In this document: positions 23,698-36,375 of the stretch, piece by piece
Numbering within the stretch: the first letter of the stretch is position 1
How the letters are laid out: every line of letters starts with the position of its first letter
Assembly (NCBI GenBank): GCA_030760725.1
Contig: JASWHV010000011.1
Span: 81,693,765-81,757,764, forward strand
Length of the DNA stretch: 64,000 nucleotides
Direction of reading: 5' to 3'
DNA from: Neostapfia colusana
Lineage: Eukaryota > Streptophyta > Magnoliopsida > Poales > Poaceae
Notes under the pieces: generated by a model
What the model was told of the DNA's origin: nothing
Seen by the model: only the letters and a program-made list of their open reading frames with translations
The model's database searches: none
Made by a program: the position numbers and the translations under genes

Positions 23698-26600
23698 GTG
23701 TGCGCGCGCCACCGGGGGGCAGCCGGCGCCAGCTCCTGCTGCGCGCCCCAAGCCGGAGACCAGTCGCCGGGCTACTTATCGCCTCCCCGGCATGCTCCGA
23801 TCGCCCATTCCCCGAGCTGCCGACATATTCGGCCTGTTCTTCCACTGCAACCGCCGCCGCTCGAGCTCACGCTTGATCAAGCCCGATCACTCGCGAGCAC
23901 AGCCTCCTCCACAGCAAAACAGCGCCGGGAGATCGTAAGCAACCTCCTAGACACCGTGTTGGCCAGCGAGCAAGCGTCCTCGAGCTGTACCGAACCGTTT
24001 CTCCGGCGAACCAAGCATCGCCGCCGATCGGGCTCTCGTGGACAGCACAGCACAGCCGTTGTCACGTCCTCTTCTCTACACAAGAAAGGTGCGTGATTGT
24101 ATGTAGATGGAGTAGCCGAAAGCCGTTTGGCGATTGATCAACCCTCGGCCGAGAATTTCCAAATTTACTCTTGATCAGTTCATAAGGACCGAGCTCACCT
24201 TCGGGTGAAGTTCGTGCTCTATGCACGAGGGTTGGACAAGCTCGTTACCTAGTAGCTTCTACGCACGATAGCGCCCACGCTCGAACTGGAATTAGAGAAA
24301 ACCATCGAGAATCGGCCATGATATGGCTGTTTTCCCCGCCGCCATGGCTGAACACCTCGGCTCACCGTCGAGAGCATAGTTGCCGGTATTCCTAGCTTCC
24401 ACCCAGCCCGGGTTCGTGTTTCCCACGCTCTACTGATGCTCTCCGACCGATTCCCGGTCGATTTGGCGCACGGGAGAGCGGGACCGACCTCACCGGAACC
24501 CTAGCAGGTGCTGTCACCGGTGCGCACGGGTTTCCGGTCATCGCCGGGGGCCGGCGACCCCACCATCGAGTCCAGTGGGTCAGTAAAGGGGCAGGCGGCA
24601 AGTTTCGGGCCGGGGGGTGGCCGGGAACTCAGTTCCGGCGAGGGTCGCCGGAGATCGCCGCCGCCGCGCAGTTGGTGCGAGGAGGGAGACGACGCACTGT
24701 GTGCGGGGCCCACGAGCAGGAATTTAAACTTTTCCCCGAATTTTAGTTTCAGTTCCAACTTCAAATCCTTATAACTTTGGCTGGAAAGCTCCAAATCGAG
24801 TGAACCAAATTTTATTGGATTCAGCTCTCTGAGCACTTTCCAGCAAATCAAGTTTCACGTCATGAAAACTCTTATTCCTCCAGAATTAATTCCTCAAAGT
24901 TTAAACTGTTTGGAATTTTAACTGGAGAATCCTTTGGAGGAAAATTCTAAAATTTTGCTAGGATGTTCACCAAAATATCCTTGAACTACCATAAAAATTT
25001 CAGACCCATTGGAGCTCATTTGATCCACCTAATGGTGGGATTAGTGAAACTGTTCCAGAGAAAATAGAAAATGTTCAGAAACATTTTCAGAATTTTCTCT
25101 GAAATTGTTTAGCTCATATCTTTAGTTAGGAACTTCCAAATTAAGTGAGACCAACTTTTTTCGAACCCTCTGAAAATCTAGTTTTCAGAAAGTCATAGTT
25201 TGTTTCATGAAAATCCTTAGAGCACCCTAAGAGTTCCAATTAAGGTCAAGGACATGATTAATTGTGGAGGGCTAAAATGAGCTTTGCTGCAACTAAAACT
25301 TGACCAAGTCTCTATTTAGGTTGTAACCAAGCCACAGTAAAATTTTTACAGTCATTGAGTCTGTCTAGTGGGTCTTATAAGCTACACAAGTGCAAACTTA
25401 ATACAAATGCATTCAAATTAATACATGTACCTCTCTTATCATGTAGTCGCTAAGGTCGAGGAGGAACCCGAAGTCCTAGACTTTGTTACTCCAGAAGAAC
25501 AGCTAGCCTACGACCAAGAGCAGCAAGGCAAGCTCCGGTTTGCATTAACCCTTTTACAAGTTTTTATTGTTTTGAGCACATACTTGATTACTTTATTCTT
25601 TGCATTAGAGTCTTGTTTGAAAACCCAATTGCATAGCCAAGAAAACCTTGGGTTGGTTTTAGGATTTCAAACCCCGTTAGCTACTGCCATACTAAGATAG
25701 TGTAGGATTCGGTACAAGTCGAGTAGTTGGAACTACTCGCGAGCATAGGCTAGAGGCACTCGACTCGGGTAGTGTTAGCACATGAAACACATGGCAAGAA
25801 AATGAGACCAAGCGGAGAGTAAGGGCAGCAGGACTTTGGGGCCTGTGTGTTGTAGCTCCGCTTGTGTTGATTGAGGACCGAGCCGTGTGCGGGCCTGTTG
25901 AACAAGCTAGAACAGTACCGAAGACCTACCGGCTATATGGGAACCGGGAAACTGATGTAACTCGGGTAGCTGGGTGTTGAGGCATAGCTGGTCGTTCAGA
26001 GGGTAGGTTGAGAGCTCGAGGTGTAAATCGTCTGGCGGCACTGAGATGCGCGTGCAGAGACCTCTTGCTCGGGACGATTGGACCGGTTCAACATTTGGCT
26101 AACGGGTGAAAGGTAGTCGCGTACGCCGTCCGTGATGGTTGTTGTAGGCAACATCGAGTACGGGCGTACGTGACGGGTTGTTCGGGTAACCCTGCAGGTG
26201 TAAATCGATTATAATCGCCGTCCCTCGCGGTCAGTGAGTACCACTTGTTCACTGTACCGTGACATAGAAAGAACAGGCTAGTCACATGTTAAAATGTTGC
26301 TGATTGAAAGATGGACATTGATTGTTAATGATATGCTGTAGCTTAGAGCTAACTAAAGTTCTTTTCAACTTTGGGCAAAGTACATGAGAGAAATGCGTTT
26401 CTTGTTTGATTGCGGCTCTCTCATGTGCCTTAGCGTAAGGTTCTCCACAACCTGCTGCTAAAACTTGAAAGTAAGGCTCTACTAAATTAGGCGAGTCCTT
26501 GCAAATGATTTTTATCTCATGTAACCCATTACCCCTCATGTAGAAGTTCCATGTTTAGGTGAGACGGGTCAGACTTGCTGAGCCTTCGTGCTCACTGCTT

Positions 26601-26708
26601 GTGTTTGAAGCTTTTGCAGGGTTCTATGAGGAAGGGACTCCTGAAGAGAAGACGGAACCCCAGGAGGGGAACCCCGTCGAGTGGGAGTCGTGCACGCCGC
26701 AGAGTTAG
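23698..26708 (+). CDS. putative three-exon mini-gene in solo LTR F
   Basis: Exon 1 is open from about 23698 to 24088 with donor AAG|GTGCGTG. Its last residues are LHKK, and no ATG is obvious in that frame. Exon 2 is 25447-25527, between acceptor ATCATGTAG and a GC donor (CAAG|GCAAGC), and encodes VAKVEEEPEVLDF followed by a Glu/Gln-rich end. Exon 3 is 26620-26708, after acceptor CTTTTGCAG. It encodes FYEEGTPEEK, ends CTPQS and stops at TAG 26706-26708. Both joins are phase 1 and keep the frame. Exon 2 is 81 nt against 78 in A, a codon-sized difference, which suggests selection on protein. This is the cleanest example of the arrangement. The product is unknown, and the locus is a relic. Confidence 0.5.
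26579..26594 (+). other. conserved LTR hairpin (F)
   Basis: TGAGC and GCTCA flank the loop CTTCGT. It is preceded by CTTGC and lies 25 nt before the putative exon-3 acceptor. It matches the hairpins of A and C although the surrounding sequence is diverged. Confidence 0.6.
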
Positions 26709-26937
26709 TGTGCGTGTGTGCTAGCAAGGACACGTTCGAGGGCTGAACGGGCACTTGATGCTTAGTCTACGCCCGCGACTGTAGACTGAACTTATTTTGA
26801 TGTAAACATGTTCATAAACTTGTTTATGTAATAAAATTTCGCTTCCGCTTGTACCTTTGACGTGTGTTATACGGTGTTGTGCAACGCAGCACCCCTCAGC
26901 GTGATCCTGGCTCGACAAGACCAATGGGGTCGTGTCA

Positions 26938-27642
26938 GTTCTACTCATGGTTAAGTACCTGCAGCAAAACAATCAACAGTGATGCACACATCGGTTTTCC
27001 ATTACAGGCAGGTCCATATCATAGTAAAAACATACACCCCGTATCATGCCGTCCTTGAGTCAAGTCACGTCTCAAGGTACATGGTCGCGTTTTCACACCA
27101 CACGACGGGGAAACCCGAGTAGAGCGTGAATAGGTCGTCACGGTTGGGAATTTTATCAACCCAACGGATACCACCTACTGCCTCATGACCGTTGAGGCAC
27201 GCCGATGGCGAGCACTGCGTATGGCCCTTTGAACATTGAATGTTCAAGAGTTGCATACTATCGTGTTGCTTACCACACGATGGGTATTCTCACTTTTGCT
27301 TAAAGCACGCTGGAGATCAGCGTTTTCATATGCTCTCAGAACCATAGAGAAGTTCAGAGACTCATATTAACTACCGTGCCAAGCCACGGTATACCATTCC
27401 ATACTATTACTCGTATGGCGAGTTACCGCAATTGATCCGCCTGCGGTGGCATACCTTACCTCTTACCTCCACGTAGGTGCGTTGTTACAGAATTGAAATA
27501 CTGAATAATAACACACTGTTAGCTTGCCACCTTAAGTAACTATGCTTCTAATAGTCTTTATGTGGGCATACTATACGTTCCTCACTCGTATACTTCTAAG
27601 TTTTTGAAAATAAGCTCTTTTCATGCGTGCTATTCCCAATGC
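26938..27642 (-). other. Element C leader, proximal part
   Basis: Collinear with 13710-14411 of A (leader next to the primer site), with many substitutions. Short ORFs here are not conserved in protein sequence. No other feature seen. Confidence 0.75.
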
Positions 27643-27655
27643 GGCTCTGATACCA
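27643..27655 (-). other. primer binding site of element C
   Basis: The minus strand reads TGGTATCAGAGCC, four bases from the LTR edge at 27660, identical in sequence and spacing to element A. Confidence 0.9.
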
Positions 27656-27659
27656 CGCC

Positions 27660-28423
27660 TGTGGGGAACCCCTTCCAGGATCCACACTCCAGGATACACA
27701 TTGGGTGGTGCCGTACGATGCGGCACCCAACAGCATACACGAAAAGAACCATAAAGTACAAAGTCTTTTTTCAAGATAGTGTCATTTACAAAATAATGTA
27801 CCACGAGGGTACACGCAGCGGAATATACATACACACTTACTCTCGGTCCTAACTATGCAAAAGAGAAGACGTCCAGCCCGCGAACGCTTCTTACTAGCTT
27901 CCACAAATATGAGTGCAGCGTCAGGGTTTCCGGTGAGTCTCTGATGGCTCACCGAACAACCATCTTCATAGAAAATTTTATAACCTGCAAAACACTAATA
28001 ATGCAACCATGAGCACAATGGCTCAGCAAGACTTAACCGACACTCCTAAACATGGAACTCTATGTGCAGGGATTACTAACATAGGAAAGGTATGATGCAA
28101 TAACGACACGCCTAAATGTTAGTCCTTACTTTCAGTTTAATAGAAGCAGATTATTATGCCTTAGGCAGCCCTCACATCGAAAGTCCACAATCAAACAAGA
28201 AACGCTTTCCTCCGATGTGGTGATGCCCAAAGTGGAATATAAACTTAATGAGCTCTACAACTATAGCATACATGGTTGGCAATACAATGAATTTAAGAAC
28301 TTCACGATAGCAATGATTCATTTCACTTCATCTGGAAATAATTACTACGTCACAACTCAGTAAACAAGTGGTACTCATATAACCGCGAGGGACGGTGATT
28401 GCAATCAGGACACACCCGGAATA
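27660..28423 (-). repeat. Element C right (5') LTR, first fragment
   Basis: The fragment starts TGTGGGGAACC, related to A's LTR edge. Hairpin TGAGC/GCTCA is at 28010-28025, and a TTTTGCAG-type acceptor lies 25 nt further on in sense orientation (exon from 27984). Here the downstream frame does not reach the early stop seen in A and F, so the mini-gene appears decayed. The last five bases, GAATA (28419-28423), recur at 39376-39380 as the TSD of element B. Confidence 0.88.
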
Positions 28424-31421
28424 TGTGACGCCCTCAATTCTGTGGGAAAACCACGGAACTGAGAACTAATGCATATGTGTGCCCAGGATGTTCATCACAC
28501 ATACACATACGTTCCACAAACTGAATTCAGATCATATATTACCATGAATAACAGAGTTTATTACAATATCTCATGAGTCTTAGACTCATGCTCATAGCGG
28601 AAGTCTTTATTTCTATGCAGCGGAAGTCTTCTAACTAATGCGGAAGCAATTTAGCTAATGCGGAAGTAAATCTAAGCAGAAGTGACTCCATCTCTACTCC
28701 CTCCACAGGCAAGGTTGAGAATAGATCACACGCCGTATTGCTCCACTTGATCTTCATAGTAGGCTTCTCCTGCTGCTGATGATGAAGTAATAATGCAAGT
28801 TTGAGTACAATGATGTACTCAGCAAGTGCGGGAAAACACATGATATGCAGCTCATAAACAAGGTAGGCATAAAAGGGCTTATTTGCATAAAAGCAGATTT
28901 GTAAAAAAAACCATGATAAATCAGCAACTTAACTTTAGATGTAATCCGAGCATGTATTAAATTACCAACATACCTCCATCACTTCCTGTGTTCCATCCGA
29001 ACATTAACCAATCCTTTATTCATACTCACGAATACCTCCTCGTATTCGCTACCATCTCACCTCGTAAAACAACCTCGTCTCACACCGAGACCAATCTCAT
29101 GTCATGACCCATCAGTCATGCAACCATCTCATCACCCAGACTCAACAGTCCCAAACCAAACCATAACCAATCCCATAATCATAACCAAGAACCTTCCCAA
29201 TAACCATCCCCATTTCCATCCCAATATCCATCCCAACTAATCATGGCAGTTTAGCCAGGTGCTCGTGACCGTAAGCTCGGCTATCATGATAGTTTTAGAC
29301 TCTGCAGAGTTTGCACCTCTTTACCCACAGGTTTGTGATTTCGTCACCCGTCGGCGACTGCAGAACCTCCATTATACCAGTACACAACCGTCGGTGTATG
29401 GTCAAGAGATCACAAAATAGCCTTTACAAAGGTGTTACTAGATGTATGGACTCACTAAGGTTTCACCGGCAGGCTAGAATCTCCAATTCTCCCACCCACA
29501 GGCCCCCTCTTGTGCCATGCAGTTCCCAGGGCAGTCCTCACTCGAGTCCCATTCCCCGCGCCTTCCACAGTCCATAACACTCTAGCAACTTACCTAATTA
29601 CTCAGCTAAGCTGCACCCATACTTGGCCTTGTTGTGGCACTGTTATCCTGGCATGTGCATGCATGAACCGGTCCTTAGATCTACGGCAGGTAAAACCACC
29701 ATCTCATGCTACCTCATTCACAACCCAGGGTTGCCTAGATCTCCCTCCGATCCATATTCATTAACCTCATCAGTTACTTATTATCTGTACGAGTGCAGTT
29801 AGCTAGACACATCTATCTCGCTTCCCAATCCCATAGACTTAGCGAAGCATAAAGCAAAAACCATACCCGACTCATAAAACATCCCTGGCAACAAGGGTGG
29901 TTTAACCAAAACTAGTAAACTCCTATAAAAGGGGCTTCCCATCACGTTTGATTCAGTACGCACACCTTTTCGCAAAACAAAATAGTTATACCCAAAACAT
30001 AGGATCAATATGGTCAAGGAGCACTTGCCTTGTTCTTAAGGTTCCGGTTGTTCTTGATTCTCAAAACCTGGTTGCTGCAGTTCGTCGTAGACAGCTCCCT
30101 GAGCTTGTCCTGCTAGGTAGGATCACGTGCATACAGGATTCACAGCAATCAATATTTATGCACAAACCTTAAACTAGATGCGATGATGCATATGGATGCT
30201 ATCTCATGATTAGTTTTATTAGATTGATCTGTACGTGTTCTTGCATGGCCTTGTATGGATAGAGGTGTTCGGATCAAAGGTGGACATGGTGATAATCTTG
30301 TCTTTAGATCAAACTGATCATCAAGTGATCTGCCCACGAGAAGGCTTCTGTTCGAAAGGAACTGAAGAACAGATCCAAAGAGATGAACACAATGATATTG
30401 AAGTCCTACCTCACGTTCTTCTTGACTTCGAAGTCCTCCTCAGACCGCTCGGTTCTTCTCCGATGATCTCCCTTGTTGCGCTTCGGCGATGGTTTGCTCG
30501 GCGAGTTAGGGCTAGGGCTCTAAGTCGTCGGCTTAGGAGTTGAAAGAGAAGTTTGTGGTTTTGGCCAGAGGTTTTGGGTTCTATTTATAATCAAGAAGAG
30601 AAGAGTCCTAATCTGATTGTATCCCGAATAAGAGTCTTATTCAGATCTTTGTTGGATCCTAACGTCTTATCTTTAGTAACATCGTGGAATTTAGATCGAT
30701 TTCTGTTGCGTACCGGTATCTTTACGCGTAAAAACCGCTCCAGAACTCGTTAAAGCCGCAATGATGAGCTCCGGAAGCTCCACGTGTCCTCTGGGGCCCA
30801 GTGTCTCCTTTCCTGCAGAGACGAGCTCCGGTTGTGCCGGTGTCAAACGAGCGAAACCTCCCTCTTCTTCGGAGGTGAGCTCCGCGCACGCCACGTGTTG
30901 GTGCCGGTCTTCCCTCTCTTCTTTCCTCAGGGACGGCTCCAAGGTCGACACGTGTCCAGCAGCGACAGACCTCCCGGAGATAAGCTCCGGTGGTTACGCA
31001 TGTCCAATAGAACAGGACCTCTCGGAGGTGGGCTCCGAGATCGACACGTATCCCGCACGACTGGTCCTCTGATTTCCGCGAGGACTAGCTCCGAGGATGA
31101 CATGTGTCTTGCGGAAATGCCTTTGCTTCTTCCGCAGAGGCTAGCTCTGTGGGCAACACGTGTCCCACAGGATCGGACCTCTCCCCTTTGCGGAGACGAG
31201 CCCCTGCTACGTAGCCAGCTTGGCGACGGCCTCTCCCCGCTTTGCAGGGATGAGCTCCGAACACGCCACGTGGCCTGCTGGCAGCGAAAGTTGCCTTCGG
31301 CGCTCTCTGAGGGCTTTATTGGCTATTCTTTTGATAATTCTCTCTGTTCCTATTTTTCATTAAAATGTTTCCTCTTCATAGAACATGAACATATGCTGAC
31401 ACCCGAGGCGAGGGTGTCACA
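28424..31421 (-). repeat. Element B 3' LTR (left, 2998 bp)
   Basis: In sense orientation it begins TGTGACACCC at 31421 and ends GGCGTCACA at 28424. It carries the ACGTG array (about 30765-31290), a TATA box (30581-30590), the mini-gene blocks and the hairpin TGAGTAC/GTACTCA (28802-28821). Confidence 0.93.
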
Positions 31422-31435
31422 AATCTACCCCCCTT
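31422..31435 (-). other. polypurine tract of element B
   Basis: The minus strand reads AAGGGGGGTAGATT directly before TGTGACACCC. It overlaps the stop codon of the Gag-Pol frame (31434-31436). Confidence 0.85.
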
Positions 31436-34400
31436 AAATTGAATCTCGCTCTCGAAATTCATTAGTAGGAAATAGATGGGGGAATTCCGCCATGATATCC
31501 TCTTCACGCTCCCATGTGGCCTCAGCTTCGGTGTGATGGCTCCATTGTACCTTGCACCATCGAATCACCTTGTTTCGGGTGACCCTTTCCTTTACGTCCA
31601 AGATTCGGACAGGGTGTTCTGCGTAAGTCAGGTCCTCTCGAAGTTCAAGCTCTCCCATTGACACTTGATCCTCTGGTACTCTCAAGCACTTCTTGAGCTG
31701 GGATACATGAAACATGTCATGTACGTCGGAGAGGTGGGTTGGGAGCTCTAGTTGATAGGCTACTTCTCCTTGCTTGTCCAAAATCTTAAATGGTCCGATG
31801 TAGCGAGGTGCTAGCTTGCTTTTGACGTTGAAACATCGTTGGCCTCAGATAGGCGATACCTTAAGGTATACGAAGCCTCCTACTTCAAAGGTCAACTTCC
31901 TACGCCTATTGTCTGCATAGCCTTTCTGTCGTGACTGAGCAGCCTTTAAGTTCTCCCGTATCGTTTGGACCTGCTTTTCAGCTTCTTGTAGTACTTCGGG
32001 TCCAAACACCTGGTTCTCTCCAGTCTCGTTCCAGAACAGTGGCGTTCTACACCGTCTACCATATAAGTCTTCGAAAGGCGACATCTTTAAGCTAGCTTGA
32101 TAGCTGTTGTTATAGGAGAATTCGGCATACGGTAAACTCCTATCCCAACTATGCCCACGTTTCAAGGCGCAAGCTCTCAACATGTCCTCCAAAATTTGGT
32201 GTGTCCTTTCGGTTTGTCCATCTGTTTGTGGGTGGTAGGCGGAGCTAAAATCCATTCGTGTACCCATGTCTTTCTGCAGCTTCCTCCAGAACCTTGAGGT
32301 AAACTGAGAACCTCGATCTGAGACTATTCTCCTCGGAACTCCGTGACGGCACACGATCTGCTCCATGTATAACTCTGCCAATTGTGCAACGTTGTAACTG
32401 GTCTTTACAGGAAGAAAATGGGCGGTTTTCGTCAATCGGTCCATGATAACCCAGATGGAGTCATAACCCGACTGAGTATGTGGCAATCCGACCATGAAAT
32501 CCATACTGATATCCTCCCACTTCCATTCGGGTATCTTCAAAGGTTGCAACAATCCAGCGGGTTTTTGATGTTCAGCCTTTACCCGTTGGCATGTGTCGCA
32601 TAGGGCAACGTATTCGGCTATATCCCTCTTCATACCATCCCACCAGTAACAAGTTTTCAAGTCCTTGTACATTTTGGTGCTTCCGGGATGTATAGAATAG
32701 GGTGAATCATGTGCCTCCTTCAATATTATGTCACGAAGGTGTCTTATGTTTGGCACACAAATCCTTTTTCCTAGCCAAAGCGTACCCTTTTCATCCTCCT
32801 TGAAATCCTTCTCTATCCCTTGTCGGATTCTTTCCTTAATCTCCTCAATCTCCTCGTCCGTTGTTTGGCCCTCTCTTATTTCTTGCTCCAATGGGGAGTG
32901 GATCTCCATTATCTCCACGTTATTCAAGAATCCGAGGTGTAACCGTTCGAACTCCTTCCGTAGTTCGCGTGGTAGCTCCCGAACCGTGAGTTGGTGACAT
33001 GCTCCCTTTCTGCTCAATGCGTCCGCTACTACATTGGCCCTCCCGGGGTGGTAGTTGATTCCCACATCAAAATCCTTGATGAGTTCTAACCATCGACGTT
33101 GCCTCAAATTCAAGTCCATTTGTGTAAATATGTACCTGAGGCTTTTATGATCCGTATAGATCTCACATCGATGTCCAAGGATATAATGTCTCCAAATCTT
33201 CAATGCATGCACCACTGCTGCTAGCTCCAAATCATGCGTAGGATAGTTAAGCTCGTGCTTCTTTAATTGTCGTGAGGCATAGGCTACCACTTGTCCTTCC
33301 TGCATGAGTACACATCCGAGCCCTTGTCTGGATGCGTCACAATATAAGTCAAAGCTCTTGCTTACGTCTGGCAATACCAGAACTGGTGCTGTGGTTAGCC
33401 TTTTCTTGAGTTCCTCAAAACTTTCTTGGCAGGCTTGTGTCCATTGAAAGACTTTTCCCTTCATTAGCAACTCTGTCATAGGTTTTGCTATCTTAGAGAA
33501 GTCTTTAATGAAGCGCCGATAGTATCCTGCCATCCCAAGGAAACTCCGAATATCCCTCACGCTCTTCGGTTGGTCCCATTTCAGAACATCTCTCACTTTT
33601 CCCGGATCAACCGATACCCCTTCCTTGGAGATAATATGGCCTAGGAAAGATATTTCCTTTAGCCAAAATTGACACTTGTTGAGCTTGGCATACAATTGAT
33701 GCTCACGCAACTTCTGCAAGGTCAATCTCAGATGTTCTTCATGCTCTTCCTCACTTTTTGAATACACCATAATGTCATCGATGAAAACCACGACGAACTT
33801 GTCCAAGTATTCCATGAAAACCTTGTTCATAAGGTACATGAAGTATGCGGGTGCATTTGTTAACCCAAAAGACATGACGGTATATTCATACGAACCATAC
33901 CGTGTCCGAAAGGCTGTCTTAGGTATATCGGAGGGCTTAATCTTTAGATGGAAATATCTCGGCCGAAGATCAATCTTGGAGAATACTCGGGCTCCCTTCA
34001 TTTGGTCGAATAGGTCCTTTATACGGGGCAGAGGGTATTTATTCTTGATTGTCACCTCGTTGAGAGACCTGTAGTCCACGCACATTCTTTGGGTTTCATC
34101 CTTCTTGTCCACGAAGAGTAATGGAGCTCCCCATGGTGACGAGCTTGGACGGATAAAACCCTTCTCCAACTGTTCTTGAATTTGCTTCTTGAGTTCAACT
34201 AGCTCGTTGACGGGCATCCTATATGGTCTCTTAGCTATAGGTGCAGTTCCGGGTACCAAATCTATGGCAAACTCGATGTCCGTGTCAGGTGGCATTCCTG
34301 GAAGCTCTTTCGGGAATACGTCCGAAAATTCCTGAACCACTGGAATGCTGTCCAATGTTGTTCCTTCGACGTGGTTCAAATTTGCCCGTTCAGTTGTTTG

Positions 34401-35933
34401 CAGGGCTGACTCAAACTCGACACGAATACCGTGTTTGTTTGTCAACTGCACGCTCCTTTCAACACATTGGATTACTCCATTGTACTTGCTTAACCAATCC
34501 ATTCTGAGTATGATGTCAATCCCGTGGGAGTTCAAGACAATAAGGTTGGCAAGGAAGTCTACCCCCCTTATTTTAAGGCTTACTTTAGGACATACTATAT
34601 TAATCCTCATTTCTCCTCCGGGAGAATTAACTATCATAGCACATTCTAAGTGGGATATGGGTAGATGATGTTTGGCAACATATTTGGATGATATGAAGGA
34701 ATGCGATGCTCCGGAATCAAATAAAATGGTGGCTTTGTTGGAGTTGGCAAGGAACATACCAATTGCGACGTCCTCAGCCTGTTGTGCTTCTACAGCAGTG
34801 ACATGGTTTACGTGGCCACGAGCATAGTTCTGCGTTCCACGGTTCCCTTGGTTGTCCCCTCCGTTTGGTCGCTGGTTCTGCTTAGGCACGTTACCTTGCT
34901 GTCCAGGGCCTCTCCTCAGGCACTGGTTAGCGAAGTGGCCTACTTCCCCGCATGCAAAGCATGCCCTGTTGCCTACGGCAGCAGGTACGTTGGGGCGGGG
35001 GTTTTGAACAGGGGCACCATTGTTAGGCCAGGGCGCAGGAGGCATGGGCACACGAGGTGCCGGTGCAACAAATTGTTGCTGTGGTGGCTGACCAGGTCGG
35101 TACACAGGAGTGGTCGATCCATACTGCGGTGCAGGGGGCATGTACCTAGGTCGTACGTTGCTCCCTTGGGGCTGGTATGGCATCTTCCTCTTGCACTCTC
35201 GCTCAATCTCTCGGATCTTGTTTTCAACTACTATGGCCTTGTCAACCAGCTTCTGGAAGCTTACGTAGTCATTGTTGAGGAGCTGAACCTGGATCTCATT
35301 GTTCAACCCTCTCATGAACAGGTACTGCTTCCTCTGGTCTGAGTTGACATCTTCGGGGGCGTACCGGGACAGTTGTATGAACTTGTTGAGATACTCGTTC
35401 ACACTCTTCTGTCCTTGGCGGAGACCTTCAAACTCCTGCCTCTTGAGCATCATTACACCAGCAGGGATGTAGTGAGAGCGGAAACTTTCCTTGAACTCAG
35501 TCCAAGTGATTGTCTCCGGGTTGGCATGGGTGTTGCTCAAGGCATCCCACCAGTCAGTAGTGGCTCCCGTAAGTTGGTGCGATGCGAAGAGAACCTTCTC
35601 TCGGTCGTTGCACTGAACAATGGCGAGCTTCTTCTCCTTGGATTTCAACCAATCATCGGCCTCCATGGGATCGCTTGCTTGAGCAAAGGTGGGTGGTCGA
35701 GTCCTCATGAACTTTCCCAACCTCTTATGAGCCGGCGGTGGTGGTGGCGGTGGTGCCGGAACGGGGTTTTGGTTGGCCTGCAACTGACCCAAAGTTTGGA
35801 TCATGGTTTGCATAAGCTGGTTTTGCATGGCCATCAACCTCTCTAGATGGTTTTCGCCAGCTCCTGGGTTAGCAGGAACTTCATCATGGTCATCCTCCTG
35901 GACGTTCCTTCGGCTGGCGTTTCCTCTCACCAT
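31434..35933 (-). pseudogene. Gag-Pol polyprotein of element B, one nonsense codon
   Basis: A 1499-codon minus-strand frame starts with ATG at 35933 (MVRGNASRRN). Gag has a CCHC knuckle (C325, C328, H333, C338). The protease DSG is at 406-408. RT has FIDD at 717-720, RNase H has D866, E903 and D928, and integrase has the HHCC finger (H1075, H1082, C1112, C1115) and D1145, D1206, E1242 with 35 residues between the last two. A chromodomain-like tail (WSHHTEAEATWE) closes it. TGA at 31845-31847 (codon 1363) interrupts it just after the integrase core and would remove the chromodomain. Before that, DLRPRYFH replaces the usual DLRSGYHQ of RT and ILRMDW the usual ILGMDW, probably damaging changes. 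Without the chromodomain, chromatin targeting would be lost even if the truncated protein were made. Confidence 0.95.
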
Positions 35934-36362
35934 CTGTGAGAGAGAATGAAATAGAATAAAAGGTTAGAAGGTTAGGTAGGTCCCTTCAACTATATGCATC
36001 AAGGTGAGTTGGACTATATATATTATCCCTTATGAGGATGTGATCAAGTGCCGAAGCATTTCACACCTCTTTATTCTTACGTATGGATATGGACAACGTT
36101 TTTGAGACGTCCCACAACTCACACTAAGCACACAATCACAAATAATCATCACCAGGGCCCACACAACTCCTATTCAAGGATGGTTTCCTATGTCAAGGTG
36201 GGTTTAAAGGCCAATCTAAGCTATTCACCTTAGGATGCTTCCTTTGGTCAGCGTGGCTTAGCTACCTGTGACTCCTAATTAGGGGTGTAACTCGCTGTTA
36301 ACCCGTGGCTCTAATATCAATTTAAGGTTTCTATCTAGGCGTGTGACCTACTGTCAACCCGT
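35934..36362 (-). other. 5' leader of element B
   Basis: About 430 nt between primer site and gag ATG on the minus strand. It is AT-rich with no conserved ORF, and much shorter than the leaders of A and C (1.5 kb or more). Confidence 0.75.
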
Positions 36363-36375
36363 GCCTCTGATACCA
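36363..36375 (-). other. primer binding site of element B
   Basis: The minus strand reads TGGTATCAGAGGC, one base off the TGGTATCAGAGCC of A, C and D. Three bases separate it from the LTR. Confidence 0.88.

Larger units (their letters stand above)
23018..26937 (+). mobile_element. Solo LTR F (3920 bp), Tekay-like, opposite orientation to C
   Basis: It begins TGTGAGGGCCTC and ends GGTCGTGTCA. Flanks are GTTCA (23013-23017) and GTTCT (26938-26942), a TSD with one mismatch, and C's leader continues on both sides. The region 25860-26000 is a diverged reverse-strand counterpart of LTR A near 5210-5290, so F belongs to a third subfamily of the same lineage, pointing the other way. There is no internal region: a solo LTR left by recombination between two LTRs. 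A GC-rich part lies at 23690-24720. Confidence 0.82.

Noticed and set aside
25425..25700. 91-codon continuous ORF in solo LTR F
   Set aside because: Only 25447-25527 is similar in protein to the other LTRs. The part after the GC donor is not conserved, so I read it as intron rather than as a continuous gene.
29311..29764. Overlapping + strand ORFs in B's LTR repeated at 37264-37717 and in part at 51544-51810
   Set aside because: They are antisense to the element, and their repetition follows from LTR duplication. In E the related frame loses its continuation, with no sign of codon-level conservation.
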